57,324 nucleotides of DNA, from assembly GCA_947253625.1 (NCBI GenBank), contig CAMYAB010000012.1:1-57324 (forward strand). Reading direction: 5' to 3'. The notes beneath the pieces are model-generated. The model did no database searches. It was not told the origin of the DNA and saw nothing but the letters and a program-made list of their open reading frames with translations. Origin of the DNA: an uncultured Porphyromonadaceae bacterium (GTDB lineage Bacteria > Bacteroidota > Bacteroidia > Bacteroidales > Porphyromonadaceae). Shown here piece by piece: positions 52,645 through 57,324 of this stretch. Both the position numbers and the translations under genes were made by a program. The number at the start of each line of letters is the position of its first letter. Within the stretch, counting starts at the first letter, position 1.

Positions 52645-52690
52645 ACCCCCGCCAAGTATCCCCCCAAAAAAGAGGGCCTTGGCGGGGGTT
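52645..52690. terminator. Hairpin between fhs and the HU-like gene
   Basis: ACCCCCGCCAAG (52645-52656) pairs with CTTGGCGGGGGT (52678-52689) around a 21-nt loop, between convergent genes. The T-tract is weak in both directions. Confidence 0.65.
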
Positions 52691-52715
52691 ACTTATTTCA
52701 CCGGCACCGCAAAAG

Positions 52716-53339
52716 CTATTTCAGCCGATACCGGAGCGAAGGACCAAGCCCCGTCTTGACCAAAATAGCCTCCTCCCCTTGTGCAAAACGTCTCAGCTCA
52801 CGACCGGACGACGAGCGACTCAGCCCCGTCAGCTTGCAGTACTCTTGGATAGAGATACTCCGCTCACGCTCCAGATGTCGTACGAGCAACAGACGGCGCC
52901 GCTCCGGATCCATAGCGACAGTGCTGTACTCCCCCTCTCTCGGCCGCACCCGCTCAAGGTCGGTGCGCTCGTTGCACATTCGCAACAACCAATTGTCAGC
53001 CACAAAGGAGACCTTGCCGATCTCCACACCGGCCCGATTGCGTCGTTGCTCGTCCCCTGCCAGCTCCGGCTCGGCCCCCTCCCGCATCCGCAAGAGCGGC
53101 CGAAAGCTCCCCAGCCCCTCCAGCTTCACCGAATAGCCCATCGCCATCTGCTTTGCCAGCTCCTCGGACAGCGCCACAAGCAACCCTTTCACATCTCCCT
53201 GAGCAAACGAACTCTTCTTGCTGATCTCCTCCGCAATAGTGTCCGTATCCACCACCCCATGCAGAAGCATGCGGGGAAAAAGTGTCTCCGGATCAGCCGA
53301 CAGTTTTCCTGCCACCTTTTGCATCTTAAACTTAGCCAT
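52716..53339 (-). CDS. HU-like DNA-binding protein with C-terminal winged-helix-like extension
   Basis: The N-terminal ~125 residues match the Bacteroidota HU-like (HU-HIG) domain: MAKFKMQKVAGKLS, KKSSFAQGDVKGLLVALSEELAKQMAMGYSVKLEGLGSFRPLL, and EIGKVSFVADNWLL. Residues ~140-207 add a second helical domain (ERERSISIQEYCKLTGLSRSSSGRELRRF) that looks like a winged helix-turn-helix. At 207 residues it is about twice the size of ordinary HU. It may act as a nucleoid or gene-regulatory protein. Repeat element copy B begins 24 bp upstream of its start, its palindromes 99 bp upstream. Confidence 0.82.
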   Translation of the reverse strand: MAKFKMQKVAGKLSADPETLFPRMLLHGVVDTDTIAEEISKKSSFAQGDVKGLLVALSEELAKQMAMGYSVKLEGLGSFRPLLRMREGAEPELAGDEQRRNRAGVEIGKVSFVADNWLLRMCNERTDLERVRPREGEYSTVAMDPERRRLLLVRHLERERSISIQEYCKLTGLSRSSSGRELRRFAQGEEAILVKTGLGPSLRYRLK

Positions 53340-53362
53340 CTTCTTTTCTCACGTTACTAGGT

Positions 53363-53597
53363 TAAAAAGTCCTCCCTATGTGTCCCAAAACTTCCTCCTC
53401 CTGTCCCAAAACTTCCTCCTCCCGTCAAAAAACTCAAAATCACTCAGTGATTTCTTCAAATCACTTAGTGGTTTCTTCAAATCACACAGTGATTTCTTCA
53501 AATCACATAGTGATTTCAACTATTTCTTGTGACAAGATACTCTTTTCCTCCGACATCGCTACTCTTTCCTCCGACATCGCTACTTTTTCCTACCCGC
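53363..53597 (-). repeat. Composite 21-bp-phased repeat element, copy B
   Basis: All three blocks have a 21-bp period. TGTCCCAAAACTTCCTCCTC occurs at 53381 and 53402, with a degenerate third copy at 53423. AATCAC...GTGATTT palindromes follow at 53438, 53459, 53480 and 53501, one with GTGGTTT. CTCCGACATCGCTA occurs at 53548 and 53569. Read on the minus strand the order matches copy A: CGGAG units, a stretch ending CTTGTC, four palindromes with the AACCAC variant third, then GAGTTTTT and TAGGGAGGACTTT. Spurious frames cross it; no gene is seen from 53340 to 53882. Confidence 0.88.
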
Positions 53598-53827
53598 TCC
53601 CCCAAATTCCCATCACGTGTGCTAAACCATCAGGGTGGGCCGGCTTTGATCCCTTTTTGAGGCCAAACTATTTTAGGTCGCCCTTTCTTCTCTCTCATAG
53701 ATGTCGGCATTCTATGGTGTGTTAGCGAACATGTTGCAGGGGGAGAAGGTTTGTGGCGAGTTTTTCTCCACTTTATTAGGCAAAAGAGAATCTGCGGTAA
53801 CTCCGGTGTTTTCGAACGAATAGAGAG
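53598..53827. other. Gene-free stretch after repeat element B
   Basis: I see no credible coding frame or RNA gene here. It separates repeat element B from the terminator of the downstream minus-strand lipoprotein gene. Confidence 0.5.
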
Positions 53828-53859
53828 AAGGGGCACCGAGATAATCCCGATGCCCCCTT
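53828..53859 (-). terminator. Terminator of the EEP lipoprotein gene
   Basis: On the minus strand, AGGGGGCATCGGGAT pairs with ATCTCGGTGCCCCT using G-U pairs, followed by TCTCTCTATTC. It lies 24 bp after the stop codon. Confidence 0.6.
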
Positions 53860-53882
53860 TGTACCTTCTGTGAGGTGAGTCG

Positions 53883-54758
53883 TTACTCGATGGAGAGAGT
53901 CACAATCACGGGGTTGTGGTCCGAGAGGTAGACGTGCTCCGGCTCGTCTGTCTCATCGACGATCTCGTGTGCTTGGATGGTGAAGGAGCCGTTGCGTACA
54001 AAGACGAAGTCGATCAGCGGGCGTTTGTCGGCCGGTATCTTGCCAAAGTCGTGAAAACTGTCTTCGGTGCCCGATTTGTTTTCGGCCGCCAGGGTGCGAG
54101 TGTCGGTGACGGATAGTGGGTTGTCGGGGTCCGTAAGGGCAACCACTACGCCGGAGGTGGGTTCGGCATTGAAGTCTCCGGTGAGGATGATGGGGCGTCC
54201 GGCGGCTAGTTCGTCCATGCGCTTGAGGAGGAGCTCGACGCTATTTGTGCGTGCCACCTGCCCCATGTGGTCGAGGTGGGTGTTGATGAAGAGGAGCTCC
54301 TTTTGGGTCGCTTTGTCCTTGAGGACCACCCATACCGCTGTGCGTTCGCAAGCCGCATCCCAGCCCAGACCGGGTGTCTCCGGGTTTTCGCTGAGCCAAA
54401 AGTAGCCTTTATCGAGTACGTCGTACTTCTCCTTTTTCCAAAAGACGGGGCAAAACTCCCCTGCCTTGTCGCCATCTTCACGGCCGATGCCGAAGCCCTC
54501 GTAGTCGGGGTGGTTGTTTTTGAGGTCGGTGAGCTGGTTGTGTAGCACTTCCTGTAGGCCCATGACATCCGCATCGGTGTCGGTGATGAAGCGATTGACC
54601 GAGGGTAGGCGGTTTTGCCAAGTGTTGATGCCATCGTCGGGGTTGTCGTAGCGGATGTTGAAGGTCACGACTTTTAGTTCGGTCGCCTGGGGCTTGGTCG
54701 TCTCGCATGACGATAGGGCTAGTGGTAGCAGGGCTAGTGCAAGGAGTGTTTTTTTCAT
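53883..54758 (-). CDS. Endonuclease/exonuclease/phosphatase-fold lipoprotein
   Basis: This 291-residue protein has a lipoprotein signal (LLPLALSSC). The EEP fold follows, with VVTFNIRYDNPDDG (about 34-47), MGLQEVLHNQ with the catalytic Glu, FINTHLDHMG (about 158-167), LTGDFNAEP (about 196-204) and C-terminal YLSDHNPVIVTL with the catalytic His. Metal and active-site residues look intact. In this position EEP proteins may cut phosphodiesters or phospholipid headgroups outside the cell membrane; the substrate is not known. It is downstream of the metallophosphoesterase by 14 bp. Confidence 0.9.
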   Translation of the reverse strand: MKKTLLALALLPLALSSCETTKPQATELKVVTFNIRYDNPDDGINTWQNRLPSVNRFITDTDADVMGLQEVLHNQLTDLKNNHPDYEGFGIGREDGDKAGEFCPVFWKKEKYDVLDKGYFWLSENPETPGLGWDAACERTAVWVVLKDKATQKELLFINTHLDHMGQVARTNSVELLLKRMDELAAGRPIILTGDFNAEPTSGVVVALTDPDNPLSVTDTRTLAAENKSGTEDSFHDFGKIPADKRPLIDFVFVRNGSFTIQAHEIVDETDEPEHVYLSDHNPVIVTLSIE

Positions 54759-54772
54759 GTCAAGTGCAAACT

Positions 54773-55951
54773 CTATTTGGTGATAAAAAAGTGGTCAAAG
54801 GGTTGGGTCTCTCCTTTGTCGTACGCTGTGTAGATGAGAGAGTCCTGTGTGACGCGTATGTACTGGTAGTAGCGTCCTCCGGTGGTGGAGAAGTCGTGCG
54901 CATCGGGGTTGCCGACGGCGTAGTGCTTGACGGCGGCGGTGCTGACAATGTAGACAGGGTCGTGGCCGTCTCTGGCGTAGGCGTGGTCATGCCCCTGGAG
55001 GACCAGGTCGACGCCACACGACTCGTAGATGGAGCCGAGGAGCGTGCGGATCAGGAGGTTCACTCTGCCGGCGCGCACGGAGTGTACGGCATGGTGACCC
55101 ACGACGATGAGGAAGGGGTCGTCGGTCCGCTCGGTGAGCACTCGTCGGAGCCAAGCGTTGGTGCGGAAGAGGTTCCACTCGTAGGTGTTGGTGTCCACGC
55201 AGACGATTCGGACATTGGGGTAGTCGATGTAGTAGGTGATCCCTTCGCGGAACTTGGGCCCATTTTGGGGCATCACAAAGGTGTGGACCCACCGATCGTC
55301 CAGGTCGAGATTGAGCCCCATTTCGTACTCATGGTTACCGGTGGCCGGGATGAGTGGTGTCGATGGAGCCACTGTGCGCATGGCATCGTAAAAGAGGGCC
55401 CAGTGCTCGTCGTGTGGTCGCTCAATGGCGTCTCCGCCTAGGATCCATGCGTCTACTCCCGGGAAACGACCTTGAGCCTCCATGACCAGTGTGTCGCTAC
55501 CACTGGGCCAACGATCTTGTAGATCGCCAATGTAGACAAAGGACTGTACGCTACTATCTGTGTCGTGAATCCTAAACTTTCCTCTGTACTTGATCCCCTC
55601 GTCTTTCACTAGGTAGGTGTAGTCTCCTCGGGGCAAAACACCGGTCTTTACATGGTAGAGGTGGGTCGTGCCACCACCACTCCTGACCTCGGTGTGCTGG
55701 GCGACAAACTCCTCCCGAAAGGTGCTGTCCGAATTGAAAAGCACCAGACTGTACGGACGATTTGCCCCACTGACCCACGACAAGGTGCGCTCCTGCAACC
55801 CGTTTTCGCCGGGGGTGATGAAGAGCCGCTGTGGACTGTCCGATAGCGCAAAGTCCGGCTCCGGGAGGTCGCCAAACCAATGGTCCCAATTGCTGATGAG
55901 GGTCAGGATTACGACTAGGAGTATTAGCCAGGTTGTCTGCTTTTTTTTCAT
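54773..55951 (-). CDS. Purple-acid-phosphatase-like metallophosphoesterase
   Basis: This 392-residue protein has an N-terminal membrane anchor or signal (TWLILLVVILTLISNW). A fibronectin-III-like N-terminal domain (about 40-130) precedes a calcineurin-type phosphoesterase domain with YIGDLQD, LGGDAIE, ATGNHEYE (about 205-212), VVGHHAVHS and LQGHDHAYAR, supplying the two-metal ligands. The Fn3 plus catalytic domain layout matches bacterial purple acid phosphatase relatives. It probably releases phosphate from esters outside the inner membrane. It lies between the permease and the EEP lipoprotein genes, with gaps of 18 and 14 bp. Confidence 0.9.
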   Translation of the reverse strand: MKKKQTTWLILLVVILTLISNWDHWFGDLPEPDFALSDSPQRLFITPGENGLQERTLSWVSGANRPYSLVLFNSDSTFREEFVAQHTEVRSGGGTTHLYHVKTGVLPRGDYTYLVKDEGIKYRGKFRIHDTDSSVQSFVYIGDLQDRWPSGSDTLVMEAQGRFPGVDAWILGGDAIERPHDEHWALFYDAMRTVAPSTPLIPATGNHEYEMGLNLDLDDRWVHTFVMPQNGPKFREGITYYIDYPNVRIVCVDTNTYEWNLFRTNAWLRRVLTERTDDPFLIVVGHHAVHSVRAGRVNLLIRTLLGSIYESCGVDLVLQGHDHAYARDGHDPVYIVSTAAVKHYAVGNPDAHDFSTTGGRYYQYIRVTQDSLIYTAYDKGETQPFDHFFITK

Positions 55952-55969
55952 GCCTCAAAAAATAAATGA

Positions 55970-57214
55970 CTACTCAAATCTCATACTGTCCGCCGGACGT
56001 ATGCCGGAAATGATGCTCGTCGGCACCAATATCAATAGGTAGATCACGAGCACCACCAAGGTGTTGATCACACAAAGTGTCACCGGATCTATGACGATGG
56101 GAACATACGACATATAGTACTGGCTCGGATCAAGCGTGATAGGCTTTGCCAGTTTTTGGATCAGTCCCAGAATCACAGCGGCAGTGTTTCCCCACAGCAC
56201 CCCGCGCCACAGGACCTCCAGCGCCATCAGTCTGAAGACTTTGCGGAGCGATGTGTTTCTTTGTCCGAGAGCCTTCAATGTCGCTATGGCCTTGACTTTT
56301 TGGAGGATCAGGACCACCACACCGGTAATCATTGTCATGCCGGCCACAGCGACCAGCAGTCCCAGTATCAGTGCCACATTCGCATCTAGGAGCGACAGCC
56401 AGCCCAGTATGCCACGGTTCATCTCCGCTGCACTGTGCATCGTGTACTCCTCTCCATATTTGGCGTAGCGGTCTGCAAAGTACCCATAGAGCCGATCGTA
56501 GGCTTCGGCCGATCCTTTGGCACTGAGCCCGTGCAACTCCACACCACCTACTTGCTCCGGACGCCAGCTATTGACCCCGCGAAGTAAACGCACATCCGTG
56601 AGTGCCAGGAGCCGATCGTACTCCGGAAAGCCGGTGTCAAATAATCCCTCCACCGATACTTTCCGAACCTTCATCCCGGACTCCCCCAGGAAATAGACCA
56701 CGACCTCATCCCCCACTTTTAGCCCCAAGTGATGCGCCAGAGCCTCTGACAGCAATGCCTCACGGCTTGTGGAGCCGGAAAAAGACGGGAGCCGACCCGC
56801 GGTCAGGTATTTGGCATAAAAAGCACTGTCGTAGAGCGAATCTACCCCGTGCAGTAGCACACCACTGTATGCGGAGTCAGTTTTTAGCAATCCCATTCGG
56901 TCAATGAAGGTTGAGACTTTTGAGTGGCCACAACCCCGACGAATATCCTCCAAAACCCCCTCGGGCAAAGTCAATGGATCGCTATATTGACCATATACAT
57001 TGGAGGGAGAGGAGATCCGAATAGCACCAAAAAAACCATTGATCTTGGAGTGAACCTCTTGCTTGAAGCCGTCAATGACGAAAAACGAAAGCAGAATCAC
57101 CGCCAATCCGAGCCCAATCCCCAAAGCTGATAATCGAACAACCGGACGCAACCGCTGTTCTTTCGGAGGAGCCTCGTAGATAAATTGCTTGGCCAGCTGT
57201 TTCTCTATACTCAT
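55970..57214 (-). CDS. FtsX/LolC-LolE-type ABC transporter permease
   Basis: This 414-residue protein has the MacB/LolE topology. One N-terminal membrane segment (LGIGLGLAVILLSFFVIDGF, about 32-51) is followed by a periplasmic domain of about 200 residues, then three C-terminal segments (LILGLLVAVAGMTMITGVVVLIL, VLWRGVLWGNTAAVILGL, VVLVIYLLILVP). The coupling stretch LKALGQRNTSLRKVF lies between segments 2 and 3. LolE-type permeases extract lipoproteins from the inner membrane with a LolD ATPase, which is not in the window. A -7 motif TAACTTTG is upstream (57260-57267). Confidence 0.9.
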   Translation of the reverse strand: MSIEKQLAKQFIYEAPPKEQRLRPVVRLSALGIGLGLAVILLSFFVIDGFKQEVHSKINGFFGAIRISSPSNVYGQYSDPLTLPEGVLEDIRRGCGHSKVSTFIDRMGLLKTDSAYSGVLLHGVDSLYDSAFYAKYLTAGRLPSFSGSTSREALLSEALAHHLGLKVGDEVVVYFLGESGMKVRKVSVEGLFDTGFPEYDRLLALTDVRLLRGVNSWRPEQVGGVELHGLSAKGSAEAYDRLYGYFADRYAKYGEEYTMHSAAEMNRGILGWLSLLDANVALILGLLVAVAGMTMITGVVVLILQKVKAIATLKALGQRNTSLRKVFRLMALEVLWRGVLWGNTAAVILGLIQKLAKPITLDPSQYYMSYVPIVIDPVTLCVINTLVVLVIYLLILVPTSIISGIRPADSMRFE

Positions 57215-57259
57215 TTATTGCTGTTGATATATTGTCGGGTAGTCAATCACATAGGACCA

Positions 57260-57267
57260 CAAAGTTA
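57260..57267 (-). promoter_or_regulatory. Bacteroidota -7 element for the permease operon
   Basis: Minus-strand TAACTTTG fits TAnnTTTG, 46 bp upstream of the permease start. It probably drives permease, metallophosphoesterase and EEP lipoprotein together. Confidence 0.45.
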
Positions 57268-57324
57268 CCCCTTATTTGAGAATGTTGCGGGGTGGTTTGG
57301 GGTCGGTGGGGTGGGGATGAAGGG

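Noticed and set aside
53378..53725. Repetitive Ser/Asn/His-rich frame over repeat element B
   Set aside because: Its repeats only reflect the 21-bp DNA period (seven codons); there is no start context and no homologous frame in copy A.

Overview
This is a chromosomal window from a member of the Bacteroidota, most like Porphyromonas. The evidence is: a secreted lysyl-endopeptidase-like protease with a type IX secretion (T9SS) C-terminal domain; Bacteroidota-specific families (DUF4834, DUF4294, DUF4295, DUF5020, DUF5715, an HU-like protein with an added winged helix); a cobalamin-dependent ribonucleotide reductase; the pdxJ-exbB-exbD-tonB order; and the Bacteroidota -7 promoter motif TAnnTTTG ahead of many genes, with few clear Shine-Dalgarno sites. 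The species cannot be fixed from the sequence alone.

Layout. 1-720: two tRNA-Val(TAC) genes (the first cut by the window edge), a terminator, a 22-bp repeat array and no protein gene. 723-9688: a ROK regulator and DUF4834 on the minus strand, then protease, thioredoxin-fold lipoprotein and purL on plus. 10141-13789: a DUF5715 peptidase-like protein and class II ribonucleotide reductase. 13879-36338: a long, almost wholly minus-strand region with DUF5020 and queF; the small ribosomal genes rpmB, rpmG and DUF4295; the sigma-54-type regulator-lptE-TPR-secG operon; rmuC, a GH3/serine-hydrolase fusion, asd, gpmA, a polyprenyl diphosphate synthase, an AI-2E-type permease and DUF4294; the fabH-era-der-tetR-fabG-rluA-GT2 run; and a YeiH exporter. 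36587-43180 (plus): lpdA, proS, a degenerate DnaQ-like membrane protein, DedA and tig. 43275-50665 (minus): an MBL hydrolase, murB, a SPOR lipoprotein, cysS, a DJ-1 protein and pdxJ-exbB-exbD-tonB. 50950-52614: fhs. 52716-57214 (minus): the HU-like regulator, an EEP-fold lipoprotein, a metallophosphoesterase and an FtsX/LolE-type permease.

Most genes serve core metabolism and envelope work: purine, peptidoglycan, fatty acid, isoprenoid, aspartate-family amino acid and vitamin B6 synthesis; C1 units; LPS assembly; TonB energy transduction; and ribosome assembly through Era and Der. No prophage, insertion sequence, CRISPR array or defence island is visible.

The least explained part is between genes. 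Two families of short, helically phased tandem repeats occur at unrelated loci with their sub-units in the same order each time. A 22-bp family has four arrays (about 480, 9893, 27973 and 38124). A composite 21-bp family containing AAATCAC/GTGATTT palindromes has two copies (about 19189-19395 and 53363-53597), each ending roughly 25 to 55 bp upstream of a minus-strand regulatory gene. Other points of note are a sigma-54-type activator with an altered GAFTGA loop, a membrane-anchored DnaQ fold without its catalytic residues, and a thioredoxin-fold lipoprotein without CXXC that is translationally coupled to the protease.
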